DNA of 64,000 nt from Marinospirillum alkaliphilum DSM 21637 (GCF_900119735.1 NZ_FPJW01000002.1:62001-126000), one strand, 5' to 3'; shown: positions 44,101-53,457, counted from the stretch's first letter. Numbers and translations are program-made. Notes: generated by a model not told the origin, from the letters alone.

Positions 44101-45501
44101 TCAGGGTTGGGTTAAGGCGTTGGGCTGCAGGGGCAGGCTGAAGGAGAAACAGCTGCCTGCCCCCGGCTGGCTTTTAACCTGAATGCTGCCGCCCATTCGT
44201 TCAACGATCTGTTTGCTGATGGCCAGCCCCAGCCCGGTACCGCCGTAGCGTCTGGAGATGCTGGAGTCTGCCTGGGTGAACACTTCAAATAGCTGCTCCT
44301 GCACCTTCAAAGGAATGCCGGGACCGGTGTCCTGAACACTGAAATGCAGGCCATCCTTGTTCTGGGTGACTTCAAGTTGAACCTGCCCCTGTTCGGTGAA
44401 CTTCAATGCATTGCCGATCAGGTTCAGCAACACCTGTCTCAGGCGCACCGGATCAGTGTGGTAGCAGGCATCTGCTTCGGGTGCCAGTGACCAGCTGAGG
44501 TGAACCGGCTTTTGATTGAGTCCGGCGGCAAAAAAATCCATCACTTCCTGCAAAAAGGGACTGAGGTGAACGTCCTGATCATCCAGCAGGAGTTTTCCAG
44601 CCTCCAGTCGTGAGATATCCAGCAAGTCATTGAGCAGCAGCATCAAAGAGCGGGCACTGTTAAAAATGGCATCGGTGAAGCGGCGCTGTTCTGTGGTTTG
44701 TGGGGTTTCCCGCAGCAAGTCAGCCAGCCCCATCACGCCGTTCATCGGGGTGCGGATTTCATGACTGAGGGTGGCCAGAAAGTCAGATTTGGCACGGCTG
44801 GCAGCCTCTGCCTGACGGGCGGTTTGTTCCAGTTCGGCGGCCATTTGCTGGGCTTGTTGTTGTGCGGTGCGTGCTTCCTGCATCTTGCGGATCAGCAGGC
44901 CAATGATCAGGCTCATGGTCAGGGTCAGCAGGATCACCAGCAGAATCAGGTAACGATAAAGCTGGCGCAACTGCTCGCGACTTTCGGTATTAAGCTGAGC
45001 ACTGATGCCTTTCATGTGTGCGATCAAGGGTTCGGTGGTCTGTTGCAGTTGCAGCGACAAGGCTAATAACTGCTCCATGCCTTCCGGTTGTGTGGCCTGG
45101 TCGGACTCAAACAGCTGGTCCATGGCTTTTATCAGCTGGATGGCCCAGAAGCTGCGCTCTGCCGTTAAATTGGCAGCACCAAACACCCGTGCAAACTGTC
45201 CCTGTTGCAACAGGGTGATGCGGCTGTAAAGGATTTCAAAACGCAGCTCAACGTCATGCCAGTCATGCCCTTGTGGGTTGAGTTGGTATTGACTGAGCTG
45301 GGCAGCAAACTTGAGGTTTTCCCGATCCAGTTGATAAGCCGCCCAGAGCGCATCGTCCCGTTCTGCAGCCTGAATCTGTTGTTCACGCCCCTGCAGCACA
45401 AACAGCAGGGTCAGTGCCGCCAGCAGGAACAGCACGGCAATACCCGGCAGCAACCAGAAGCCAGCCTTGCGGTGCAGTGCCGAGAATTCCTGTGTTGGCA
45501 T
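44101..45501 (-). CDS. Membrane sensor histidine kinase without receiver
   Basis: A 466-residue kinase. Membrane helices at residues 15-36 and 183-204 flank a mostly helical periplasmic domain, then a coiled coil and the HisKA box FLATLSHEIRTPMNGVMGLA (phospho-His247). An ATPase domain follows with LLNLIGNALKFTEQG (N box), SVQDTGPGIP and GGTGLGLAISKQIVERMGG. It belongs to the BarA/ArcB-like HisKA group but has no receiver or Hpt domain, and no response regulator gene is nearby. The next gene upstream on the strand encodes a small secreted protein; the two are separated by two bases, suggesting a ligand-sensor pair. Confidence 0.92.
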   Translation of the reverse strand: MPTQEFSALHRKAGFWLLPGIAVLFLLAALTLLFVLQGREQQIQAAERDDALWAAYQLDRENLKFAAQLSQYQLNPQGHDWHDVELRFEILYSRITLLQQGQFARVFGAANLTAERSFWAIQLIKAMDQLFESDQATQPEGMEQLLALSLQLQQTTEPLIAHMKGISAQLNTESREQLRQLYRYLILLVILLTLTMSLIIGLLIRKMQEARTAQQQAQQMAAELEQTARQAEAASRAKSDFLATLSHEIRTPMNGVMGLADLLRETPQTTEQRRFTDAIFNSARSLMLLLNDLLDISRLEAGKLLLDDQDVHLSPFLQEVMDFFAAGLNQKPVHLSWSLAPEADACYHTDPVRLRQVLLNLIGNALKFTEQGQVQLEVTQNKDGLHFSVQDTGPGIPLKVQEQLFEVFTQADSSISRRYGGTGLGLAISKQIVERMGGSIQVKSQPGAGSCFSFSLPLQPNALTQP

Positions 45502-45503
45502 GC

Positions 45504-46031
45504 TCAGCGCACCAACTCGATGGAGCGTACCTGCCAGACGGAACGGTTGTAATGCATTTCAGTGTTCAGCTGCGGGTATTCATCAAAGGGATAGATCACA
45601 AACAGCGGGCCACGGTCACGGACACGCAATACGCGATCATTTTTGTGGGTGGCCAGAATCACTTCATAGTCCAGAAAGTCACTGACCGGCATTTCTGCAA
45701 CAAAATCATTCAGTGCAGTGATACGCATCAGGCGAGCATCTTCGCCTCCCACTGCCTCTAATAGTGCACGACCCAGTGGGCCGGAATAGGCATGGCTGCC
45801 TTCCGCCCAGGGGGTGTGGGTCTGTGTGGTGCGCTGTTCGAGGCTTTCCAGCATCCCCCGGTCAAACACAGCCTGATCCGGGCGGTTGGTGTGACGTATC
45901 TCACCAGTGATGGTCAGGAGAATCGGGCCTTTAGGGCTGGGCAGCTCGCTGGCCTGAATCAGACCGGCAGTCAGCAACAGGATCAGTTGGAGGGCAAAAA
46001 GACGACTGGTGAACCGGACAGGAAAACGCAT
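45504..46031 (-). CDS. Secreted protein with molybdopterin-oxidoreductase-like fold, kinase partner
   Basis: A 175-residue protein with a signal peptide (LFALQLILLLTAGLIQASEL). The mature part (LTITGEIRHTN, the long central helix region, YEVILATHKNDRVLRVRDRGPLFVIYP and the final SVWQVRSIEL) resembles the SUOX/YedY molybdopterin-binding fold, but it has no Cys residue at all, so the usual molybdenum ligand is missing. It most likely binds another ligand or signals to the kinase encoded two bases downstream. The fold call is by motif resemblance and is tentative. Confidence 0.6.
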   Translation of the reverse strand: MRFPVRFTSRLFALQLILLLTAGLIQASELPSPKGPILLTITGEIRHTNRPDQAVFDRGMLESLEQRTTQTHTPWAEGSHAYSGPLGRALLEAVGGEDARLMRITALNDFVAEMPVSDFLDYEVILATHKNDRVLRVRDRGPLFVIYPFDEYPQLNTEMHYNRSVWQVRSIELVR

Positions 46032-46280
46032 GCAGGGCCTCGTGCATTTTATTCAAATGCCAATTATGCGTTTTTTCTGGGTGAGCGTCCTGTAACTAAC
46101 TGTAAGGCACTTCAGCTTGTTGAGTGCCTGTGAGTCTAAGCTGTCAGTCCAGATTTGACTAGCCGCACTGACTTTGCAAGAGTCTTCTTAGATGATGTGG
46201 GAAATCAGGTTTATGCTGTAGCAGTAGTGGAAGCGGCAGGTTTTTCTAGTCGTTTTATCATTGTGGAACAAGGATCTTGA

Positions 46281-47732
46281 ATGGCAGCTCGACTTGGTCT
46301 TTTGGCAAAATGGCGTCCGCGCTGGTGGGTTTTTGTGTTATTTGCGCATTTGCTGGGGTTGCTGTCTTCTTTTGATGCCATGATGTCAACCCGAACTGCG
46401 CCTGGCGCAGTTGCCTGGATTGTTTCTCTAAATACGGTGCCTTATGTCGCTGTGCCATCTTATTGGGTATTTGGCCGCAGTCGTTTCCAGGGTTATGTGT
46501 CATCTCGGCGTGATGAAGATTCACTTTTGTCAGAGAAGTTAACCAGTAAGCTGGCTGAGCTTCAGTCACAGCGTTATTCCGGCTCCAGTATTGATCGGCA
46601 TATCGCTGGTATTGAACGTTTGGCTAAATTGCCGGTACTGGCAGGCAATCATGTGTCTTTGCTGGTGGATGGTGAAGAGGCTTACGGAAGTATTTTTGCT
46701 GGTATTGCAGCGGCGCAGCGTTATGTTTTGGTGCAAAGCTACATCATTCAGTCAGATGCGATAGGTCTTAAGTTGCAGGACGCCTTGATAACCAAGGCGC
46801 GTGAGGGTGTTTCTGTATACCTGCTGTACGATGAGATCGGTAGTTACGCGCTGAGCTTCAGTTACTTGAATGAGTTAAGAAAAGCAGGTGTTCAGGTACA
46901 TCACTTTCACTCTTATCGGGGGGTGGGAAATCGTTTCCAGCTAAATTTCCGTAACCACCGAAAAATTGTAGTGGTAGATGGTCAGACAGGCTGGCTGGGC
47001 GGATTTAATATGGGCGAGGAGTATCTTTATGGGCATCCACGTTTAGGCCGCTGGCGTGATACCCATATGGTTGTTGAGGGGCCGGCAGCTTTGGCTTTGC
47101 AGTTAGTGTTTACAGAGGATTGGCATTGGGCAACTGAGGAAATACTGGATTTACCCTGGACTCCCAGTATTCATACCAGCCATGCTGCACCGGTATTGAT
47201 ACTGCCCTCGGGGCCAGCCGATCGTTTCGAAACTGCAAGCCTGATGGTTCAGCAAGCCATTCATTCTGCCCATCATCGCATTTGGATATCCAGCCCCTAC
47301 TTTGTACCAGATGAAGGGGTGCAGACCATGCTAAAACTGGCTGCGCTGAATGGTGTTGATGTCCGAATAGTGATTCCTGAGCGAACAGATAACACGCTGA
47401 CATATTGGGCTGCTTATGCTTTTTTGCAGCCGATGCTGGAGGCAGGTGTAAAAATTTATCGTTATCAGGGAGGCTTTTTGCATGGTAAGGCATTTTTGAT
47501 TGATGACAGCATGGCAGCGGTAGGTACAGTGAACCTTGATAACCGCTCTTTTCGTTTGAATTTTGAAGTGACCGCCCTGGTATTGGACCGTCCATTCGCT
47601 GCTGACGTACAGGTCATGTTTGAAGAGGATTTTGCTCGTTCCAGAAAAATGCAGCTGGATGATGTCAGTCAGCTCTCTGTCTGGCACAAGGCTAGATCAA
47701 GAGCAGCCTACCTGTTTGCTCCTGTGTTGTAA
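46281..47732 (+). CDS. cls: Cardiolipin synthase
   Basis: A 483-residue inner-membrane enzyme of the phospholipase D superfamily that joins phosphatidylglycerol molecules to make cardiolipin. Two N-terminal membrane helices are followed by two HKD motifs: HRKIVVVDGQTGWLGGFN (His near 226) and HGKAFLIDDSMAAVGTVNLD (His near 399). Size and order match bacterial ClsA-type enzymes. AAGGA lies before the ATG. An open stretch of 46 codons runs directly up to its start (TGAATG). Confidence 0.93.
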   Translation: MAARLGLLAKWRPRWWVFVLFAHLLGLLSSFDAMMSTRTAPGAVAWIVSLNTVPYVAVPSYWVFGRSRFQGYVSSRRDEDSLLSEKLTSKLAELQSQRYSGSSIDRHIAGIERLAKLPVLAGNHVSLLVDGEEAYGSIFAGIAAAQRYVLVQSYIIQSDAIGLKLQDALITKAREGVSVYLLYDEIGSYALSFSYLNELRKAGVQVHHFHSYRGVGNRFQLNFRNHRKIVVVDGQTGWLGGFNMGEEYLYGHPRLGRWRDTHMVVEGPAALALQLVFTEDWHWATEEILDLPWTPSIHTSHAAPVLILPSGPADRFETASLMVQQAIHSAHHRIWISSPYFVPDEGVQTMLKLAALNGVDVRIVIPERTDNTLTYWAAYAFLQPMLEAGVKIYRYQGGFLHGKAFLIDDSMAAVGTVNLDNRSFRLNFEVTALVLDRPFAADVQVMFEEDFARSRKMQLDDVSQLSVWHKARSRAAYLFAPVL

Positions 47733-47853
47733 TCAGACCTATTAGGGCAACAAGGATTAACTGAGCATTGGAGACTGTCAGGCCCAGTTTATACCGGGCC
47801 TAACCTGGTCAGGTTTTATCACTGAATTAGAAATCAGGATTCAGGGTAAAAAA

Positions 47854-48177
47854 TCAAAGGTAGTGGGAAGCGTCAGCTTCCAGCAGACCGAGATTGGCCA
47901 TCCGAATGCGCAGGGAGGTCAGATCCGAGTTGAGTTTGAGGTTGTCGAAGGTTTCTTCCAGCAGTGGCTCAAGCTTTGCGTTCAGCAGTTGGGTGCGGGC
48001 GCTGGCATAGTCACCCAGTTGCAGGGCCTGGATCAGGCCGTCCATCACGGTAATGTCTTTCTGATGGCCACCACAGGCTTCCAGGCCTTTTTTGATATCA
48101 GAAAAAAGTTCGATGAACTTGTCGTTAAAGGTATAGAAATTGTCTTCAATGTGCTGGTTGCGTGAAGGATCATTCAT
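47854..48177 (-). CDS. Hypothetical helical protein
   Basis: A 107-residue soluble, mostly helical protein (MNDPSRNQHIEDNFYTFNDK onwards) with two charged amphipathic repeats, LQLGDYASARTQLLNAKLEP and TFDNLKLNSDLTSLRIRMAN. No family is recognised. AGGTGAA five bases before the ATG at 48177 gives a clear start. It is alone on its strand between the cardiolipin synthase and dehydrogenase genes. Function unknown. Confidence 0.7.
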   Translation of the reverse strand: MNDPSRNQHIEDNFYTFNDKFIELFSDIKKGLEACGGHQKDITVMDGLIQALQLGDYASARTQLLNAKLEPLLEETFDNLKLNSDLTSLRIRMANLGLLEADASHYL

Positions 48178-48316
48178 GGTATTCACCTCTGCTTTTGTTT
48201 TTGTAATGAATTCTGATGGTAGCAGCCAGGCAAAACTTAACAACCTGAAAATTTAAGACTTTGGTCTTTGTCACCCGCCAGGATGCAGGAATCGCATGGC
48301 AGGTGTAAAAACGGCA

Positions 48317-49246
48317 TCAGTGTTTCAGTGCAGCAATATTCTGTGCGGTCAGATCCAGAATCTTCTGTCGGGCCTCCGGTGCCAGCCAGGCGCTGTGAGG
48401 GGTTATGATCAGGTTGAGCGGCTCATTCAGCGCGTCCAGTAGCGGATTGCCCCGTACTGGTGGTTCTTCACTCAATACGTCCACGGCCAGTCCACCGATA
48501 CGGCCTTCGCGCAGGGCATTCAGAGCATCGGTTTCGTTCACGATGCCGCCGCGCGCTGCATTAACAACCAGAAGATCACTTTTTACCCGTTGCAGGCGCT
48601 CGGCATTCAGCAGATTGTGAGTGTCAGTATTCAGCGGGCAGTGGAAGCTGATGACATCAGCCAGAGGCAGCAGGCTGTCCAGTGCCGGGCGGTGATCTTG
48701 TGTGTTGCCCGGGCGGGCAGCAATCTGAACCTGCATGCCAAAAGCCTGTGCCAGGCGTTCCACTTCACGGCCCAGTTCACCATGACCCACCAGCAGCAGC
48801 GTTTTACCTGCCAGTTGGGTCACTGGATGCTGCATCAAACAGAAGGCAGGTGATTGCTGCCATTCGCCTGCAGCCACCGAGCGCTGGTAAAGCGGCAGGC
48901 GTGTGGCAAGGGCCAGCATCAGCATCAGGGTGTGCTGGGCAACACTGGCGGTGCCATAAGCCTGCACATTGCGAACCGGTATGCCCAGCTCAGCTGCAGC
49001 GTTCAGGTCGATGTTGTTCATGCCGGTGGCCAGCACACAAATCAGCTGAAGTTTTTGTGCTGCCAGCAGTTCATTACGCCCCAGGTATACCTTGTTGACC
49101 AGCAGCACTTCGGCATCAGTGATGCGTTCAGCAACCGCTTCGGGTTGCGTGGCTGGCCAGATCACCAGTTCACTCAGCTGTGCGCGGATGGAAGAAAAAT
49201 CCATGCCTGGGCCGAGGCTGTTACCGTCCAGCAGTACACCTTTCAT
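48317..49246 (-). CDS. D-2-hydroxyacid dehydrogenase (glycerate dehydrogenase type)
   Basis: A 309-residue NAD-dependent dehydrogenase. The Rossmann loop is LLVGHGELGREVERLAQ, and VLATGMNNIDLNAAAELGIP, NAARGGIVNETDAL (Arg) and the late ITPHSAW (His) give the substrate-binding and catalytic residues of the family. Sequence type resembles HprA/GhrB, which reduces hydroxypyruvate or glyoxylate; the substrate is not proven. Confidence 0.88.
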   Translation of the reverse strand: MKGVLLDGNSLGPGMDFSSIRAQLSELVIWPATQPEAVAERITDAEVLLVNKVYLGRNELLAAQKLQLICVLATGMNNIDLNAAAELGIPVRNVQAYGTASVAQHTLMLMLALATRLPLYQRSVAAGEWQQSPAFCLMQHPVTQLAGKTLLLVGHGELGREVERLAQAFGMQVQIAARPGNTQDHRPALDSLLPLADVISFHCPLNTDTHNLLNAERLQRVKSDLLVVNAARGGIVNETDALNALREGRIGGLAVDVLSEEPPVRGNPLLDALNEPLNLIITPHSAWLAPEARQKILDLTAQNIAALKH

Positions 49247-49368
49247 GTTGAGCTCCCCGTTTTCATGTTCGGTTATCCGTTATGAGACTTGGAAAGGAGG
49301 CATTATACTTTGCCGCCAATGACCACTTCACCTTATCCGTCTTGCCAGGATGTATTGTTTTGAATGCC

Positions 49369-50154
49369 ATGACCTTGTCTGATGATTATCTGTTCCGTTT
49401 TGGTGGCATCGCTCGTCTTTATGGTCGTGCCGGGCTGGAGCGTCTGGCAGCAGCGCATGTTGCCGTGGTGGGTATCGGCGGGGTGGGTAGCTGGACAGCA
49501 GAAGCCCTGGCGCGTACAGGTGTGGGTCATATCACCCTGTTTGATCTGGATGATGTCTGCACCAGCAATATCAATCGCCAGTTGCATGCACTGGATGGCA
49601 CGGTGGGGCGTTCCAAGGTTGAGGTGATGGCTGAGCGCCTGCTGCAGATCAATCCGGAGTTGCGGGTGGATGCCCAGAGCTGTTTTATCACACCGGGCAA
49701 TCTTGCTGAAAAGCTGGGGCAGGGTTTTGATGCTGTGGTGGATGCAACGGATACCGTGCCTGTGAAGGCGGCAATGATTGCCTGGTGCCGTCGCAACAAG
49801 CTTAAGTTGGTGGTGGTGGGTGGTGCTGGTGGGCAGGTGGACCCGCGATTGGTGACCACTGCCGATCTGGCGCGAACCACACAGGACCCCCTGCTGGCCA
49901 AGGTGCGCAATCTGTTGCGGCGGGATTATGGTTTCAGTCGCAATCCTAAGCGACGTTTTGAAGTGGAGTGTGTTTATTCCACCGAACAACTGGTTTATCC
50001 ACAACCGGATGGCAGTGTGGCTTGCCAGAAACCTGAGCCGGGTGAGGCTTTAAAACTTGATTGTGCCAGTGGTTTTGGTTCGGCAAGTTTTGTGACGGGA
50101 ACCTTTGGTTTTGTTGCAGCACAGCGACTGATTGAGCGCTTGATAAAAAGGTGA
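49369..50154 (+). CDS. tcdA: tRNA threonylcarbamoyladenosine dehydratase TcdA
   Basis: A 261-residue ThiF/MoeB-family enzyme that cyclises t6A at position 37 of tRNAs. The ATP-binding loop VVGIGGVGSWTAEALARTGV, FDLDDVCTSNINRQLHAL and a C-terminal CVYSTEQLVYPQPDG match TcdA (CsdL). The start is uncertain: the 49369 ATG has no close ribosome site, and the TTG at 49360 has AGGA about nine bases upstream. Confidence 0.92.
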   Translation: MTLSDDYLFRFGGIARLYGRAGLERLAAAHVAVVGIGGVGSWTAEALARTGVGHITLFDLDDVCTSNINRQLHALDGTVGRSKVEVMAERLLQINPELRVDAQSCFITPGNLAEKLGQGFDAVVDATDTVPVKAAMIAWCRRNKLKLVVVGGAGGQVDPRLVTTADLARTTQDPLLAKVRNLLRRDYGFSRNPKRRFEVECVYSTEQLVYPQPDGSVACQKPEPGEALKLDCASGFGSASFVTGTFGFVAAQRLIERLIKR

Positions 50155-50307
50155 GTGGTCAACAAAAACTGATCGTTTTTTTGATCGGCATCATTTTTAT
50201 AAGCAAAGAACATATTCATATACACTAAAGTAGCAGCGACCGGTGGTCGCATAAACGCTAAATTAACCTGCGCTCATAAAAAATACATCTCAGCAGGAGC
50301 CAGGTTC

Positions 50308-51642
50308 ATGTCGAAGAAAACCCTTCCCTTTGAAAGCGTCAGCCGACGCGATCTTTTAAAACTCGGTGTTGGTGCTGGTGTGGTTGGCCCTCTGGCCCTG
50401 ACTGCCGGTGCTGCCAAAGCGGTAAATACCAATGCCCACATTGTTATTGTCGGTGCTGGTGCCGGTGGTACAGCGATGGCCAACCGCTTGTCTCGTAGCC
50501 TGAATGGTGCCCGTATCACGGTGATTGATGCCCGTGAAAAGCATCACTACCAGCCTGGCTGGACGCTGGTTGCTTCCGGAGCCTGGGACAAGAGCAAGGC
50601 CATCAGTGATACTGCTGACTGGATGCCGCGCAGTGTGAACTGGGTCAAGGGAATGGTTGCCGAGTTTGATCCCGACAACAATCGGGTCGTGTTGAATAAT
50701 GGTCAGGCAGTTGATTATGACTACCTGATTGTCGCCAGCGGCCTGCAGCTGCGTTATGAGCGCATTGAAGGCATGGACACCCGTCTGATTGGTCAGGGCA
50801 AGGGTATTGGCAGTGTTTATGCCAGCATTGATGCCGCTGCTGCCACCAATGACGAAATCAATCGCTGGGTGGCCAGTGGTCGCGGTACCGGCCTGTTCAC
50901 ACTGGCGCCTACCGCCATCAAATGTGCCGGTGCTCCGCTGAAAATGACCTTCACTACGCTTTCCAAGCTGGAAGCAACTGGCCGTCGCGACCAGTTTAAT
51001 GTTGAGTTCATGACACCATCCGGTGGTCTGTTCAGTCAGCCGCAGGTGCATGCCTTTGTGCGTCAGCGCTTTACTGACCAGGGTGTGAAGCGTAATGACT
51101 TTTACACGCTGAAGGCCATTGATGCTGATGCCAAAAAGGCCACTTTTGCTGTGCGTGACTCGGAAGATGTCACCCGTGATTACGACTTTATTCATGTGGT
51201 GCCACCGATGACTGCTCCACAGGCGCTGCTGGACAGCCCGTTGCGTTTCCAGGAAGGCCCCTTTGTGGACTGGATGGAAGTGAATCGCGAAACCCTGCAA
51301 AACGAGCGTTATCCCAATGTCTGGGGTATCGGTGATGTGATGGGTATGGCACTGAACAAAACTGCGGCCAGCGTGAAAATGCAGGCGGGTGTGCTTGAGC
51401 AGAATATTCTGGCCCACTTGCAAGGCCGTCCGCTGCCTGCCAAACATAACGGTTACACCTCTTGCCCGCTGATCACGGGTATTGGTAAAGCCATGCTGGT
51501 TGAGTTTGGCTGGGCCGATAACATGGCCATGATTCCATCCTTCTCCTTCATTGATCCGATGGCTGAGTCCTGGACGGTGTGGGTGATGAAAGATCGCATG
51601 CTGCGTCCTGCTTATTACGCCATGCTTGAAGGCAAGATCTAA
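50308..51642 (+). CDS. sqr: Sulfide:quinone oxidoreductase-like flavoprotein, Tat-exported
   Basis: A 444-residue FAD protein. The twin-arginine signal SRRDLLKLGVGAGVVGPL is followed by the dinucleotide loop VIVGAGAGGTAMANRLSR. Two Cys remain in the whole mature protein: in TAIKCAGAPLKM (near 208) and TSCPLITGIG (near 386). These match the redox pair of SQR that moves electrons from sulfide to FAD; the third Cys of many SQRs is absent. The product would be polysulfide or persulfide, with electrons to quinone. It heads a sulfide-oxidation cluster. Tat export places it on the periplasmic face. Confidence 0.85.
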   Translation: MSKKTLPFESVSRRDLLKLGVGAGVVGPLALTAGAAKAVNTNAHIVIVGAGAGGTAMANRLSRSLNGARITVIDAREKHHYQPGWTLVASGAWDKSKAISDTADWMPRSVNWVKGMVAEFDPDNNRVVLNNGQAVDYDYLIVASGLQLRYERIEGMDTRLIGQGKGIGSVYASIDAAAATNDEINRWVASGRGTGLFTLAPTAIKCAGAPLKMTFTTLSKLEATGRRDQFNVEFMTPSGGLFSQPQVHAFVRQRFTDQGVKRNDFYTLKAIDADAKKATFAVRDSEDVTRDYDFIHVVPPMTAPQALLDSPLRFQEGPFVDWMEVNRETLQNERYPNVWGIGDVMGMALNKTAASVKMQAGVLEQNILAHLQGRPLPAKHNGYTSCPLITGIGKAMLVEFGWADNMAMIPSFSFIDPMAESWTVWVMKDRMLRPAYYAMLEGKI

Positions 51643-51654
51643 GGAGACAATGAG

Positions 51655-51990
51655 ATGACTTTATCCGGTGTTCTGACCGTTGTATGGTATTCCGTAGTGC
51701 CGTGGCTGTGGCTGTTGGCATTAATGACCATCATTTTCCTGGTGCCTCAGGTGATTGCACGCATGAAGGGTTACCGCTTCACCAGTACCGGTGGGCTGGG
51801 TTCCAAGGTGCTGCCGCCAGTGGTGGCTGTACTGGCACTGTTTCTGGTGCCCATGCATACCACTTCATCCATCAGTTATGTCAATACCTGGGTGGACTGG
51901 ATGAACCTGATCGGTGCATCAGTAGGTCTGGGTATTTATGCCTGGCTGGTATTCCACCCGGTGTGCTACCTGCGCAACAAAAAAGCCTGA
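51655..51990 (+). CDS. Small membrane protein paired with SQR
   Basis: A 111-residue protein with three to four predicted helices (WYSVVPWLWLLALMTIIFLV, VLPPVVAVLALFLVPMH, LIGASVGLGIYAWLVFHP). It follows SQR by 12 bases and precedes a terminator, so both form one operon. It may anchor the flavoprotein or pass electrons to quinone; it has only one Cys and no heme motif. Similar proteins occur beside SQR in other gammaproteobacteria (possibly DUF5368), but I do not rely on the name. Confidence 0.65.
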   Translation: MTLSGVLTVVWYSVVPWLWLLALMTIIFLVPQVIARMKGYRFTSTGGLGSKVLPPVVAVLALFLVPMHTTSSISYVNTWVDWMNLIGASVGLGIYAWLVFHPVCYLRNKKA

Positions 51991-52012
51991 GTGCTTTGAG
52001 CTGACTGAACGA

Positions 52013-52039
52013 CCCTGCCTTTTTGGCAGGGTTTTTTTT
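52013..52039 (+). terminator. Rho-independent terminator after SQR unit
   Basis: CCCTGCC and GGCAGGG pair across a five-T loop and are followed by eight T residues. It splits the SQR pair from the persulfide dioxygenase unit. Confidence 0.92.
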
Positions 52040-52137
52040 CTTTGATGCAGGCAATAGAATAATCTTATTCCTTTAGGTTATTTAATTGGCTGGGTGGACC
52101 GATTACACTGGTCCTGAAAATCAAGCAGGAGGTGAAC

Positions 52138-53007
52138 ATGCTTAAACCCCTGGTAGAAGCTTTTTTTGATGAAGATACCTTTACTTACACCTATCTGGTG
52201 CGAGATCCGTTAAGTCCTGCCTGCGCCATTATTGATTCAGTGCTGGACTTTGATCCGGCATCCGGCAGTACCTCAACGGCCAGTGCAGATCGCCTGATTG
52301 AGCGAATTCAAGCGCAGCAGTTAAAGGTTGAGTGGATTCTGGAAACCCATGTGCATGCCGATCACCTGTCGGCTGCACCCTACCTGAAGCTGAAGCTGGG
52401 TGGCCAGCTCGGTATTGGTGAAGAAATTCGCACCGTGCAGCAGGTATTTGGCAAGGTGTTTAATGCAGGCTCCGACTTTGCGCGGGACGGCAGCCAGTTT
52501 GATCGCCTGTTTACTGATGGTGATACCTTTCGCATTGGGCAACTGGAAGGGCTGGTGTTGCACACACCAGGTCATACACCAGCTTGCCTGACTTATCTGA
52601 TTGGTGATGCCGGGTTTGTGGGTGACACCCTGTTCATGCCGGATTACGGCACTGCACGTTGTGACTTTCCCGGTGGTGATGCGCGTACGCTCTATCGTTC
52701 AATCCAGAAGATTTTTGCCCTGCCAGACCAGACCCGCCTGTTTATGTGTCATGACTATAAAGCTCCAGGCCGGGATGAATATTGTTATGAAACCTCTGTG
52801 GCTGCAGAAAAAGCTGACAATATCCATGTGGGCAGTGGCAAGACGGAAGACGCTTTTGTACAGATGCGGACTGCACGAGATGCCACCCTGGACATGCCAC
52901 GGCTGATTCTGCCATCCGTGCAGGTGAATATGCGGGCAGGTCAATTCCCGCCACCGGAAGCCAATGGTGTAAGCTACTTGAAGTTGCCACTGAACCAATT
53001 CAAATAA
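52138..53007 (+). CDS. Persulfide dioxygenase (ETHE1/Blh-type metallo-beta-lactamase fold)
   Basis: A 289-residue metallo-beta-lactamase-fold protein. ILETHVHADHLSAAPYLK holds the HxHxDH metal motif, HTPGHTPACLTYLIGD and MCHDYKAPGRDEYCYETSV give further ligands, and the size suits the glutathione-persulfide dioxygenases Pdo/Blh. It oxidises the SQR product (as GSSH) to sulfite in the cytoplasm. AGGAGGT precedes the ATG at 52138. It is first of three genes (with DUF442 and SulP). Confidence 0.92.
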   Translation: MLKPLVEAFFDEDTFTYTYLVRDPLSPACAIIDSVLDFDPASGSTSTASADRLIERIQAQQLKVEWILETHVHADHLSAAPYLKLKLGGQLGIGEEIRTVQQVFGKVFNAGSDFARDGSQFDRLFTDGDTFRIGQLEGLVLHTPGHTPACLTYLIGDAGFVGDTLFMPDYGTARCDFPGGDARTLYRSIQKIFALPDQTRLFMCHDYKAPGRDEYCYETSVAAEKADNIHVGSGKTEDAFVQMRTARDATLDMPRLILPSVQVNMRAGQFPPPEANGVSYLKLPLNQFK

Positions 53008-53034
53008 CCCATTAAAAGACATCAGGAGTTGAAC

Positions 53035-53457
53035 ATGGCTTTGCCTCCAATGCGAAAACTGGAAGAGAACCTGAGAACCTGCGGGCAATTGCTGCCCGAT
53101 CAGATCCGTGAACTGGCTGCTGAGGGTGTTAAAACCCTGATTTTTAACCGCCCCGATCAGGAAGAAGCCGATCAGCCGGATACTGCTGAGCTGCAGGCTC
53201 TGGCGGAACAGTTGGGTATGCAGTGGGTGCATCAACCGGTGATTTCCGGTCAGGTAACGGATGAGCAGGGTGTTGAATTTGGACGTCTTTATGCGGCAGC
53301 CCCCAAGCCGGTAGTGGCTTTCTGCCGTACCGGTGCGCGTTGTGGTTGCCTGTGGGCGCTGAGTCAGAAGGATCAGCGGCCGGGTGCAGAGCTGGTTGCC
53401 GCCTTGAAGGCCGCCGGGTTTGACATGCCGGACTTCTTCAAGCGTCTGGCAGGTTAA
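53035..53457 (+). CDS. DUF442 (Blh N-terminal-type) sulfurtransferase/phosphatase-like protein
   Basis: A 140-residue protein of TIGR01244/DUF442. The loop AFCRTGARCGCLWALSQK holds a Cys-X5-Arg active site as in tyrosine phosphatases and some sulfurtransferases. In many bacteria this domain is fused to the Pdo domain as Blh; here it is a separate gene 27 bases after the dioxygenase. Its exact reaction is not settled. A role in persulfide handling is inferred from fusion and context. CAGGAG precedes the start. Confidence 0.88.
   Translation: MALPPMRKLEENLRTCGQLLPDQIRELAAEGVKTLIFNRPDQEEADQPDTAELQALAEQLGMQWVHQPVISGQVTDEQGVEFGRLYAAAPKPVVAFCRTGARCGCLWALSQKDQRPGAELVAALKAAGFDMPDFFKRLAG

Noticed and set aside
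47780-47818. Terminator after cardiolipin synthase
   Set aside because: AGGCCC/GGGCCT arms with a 10-base loop exist, but the T run is short and interrupted; not strong enough to list.
50356-51447. 363-codon open frame antisense to the SQR-like gene
   Set aside because: Shadow frame with biased composition and no start signal.
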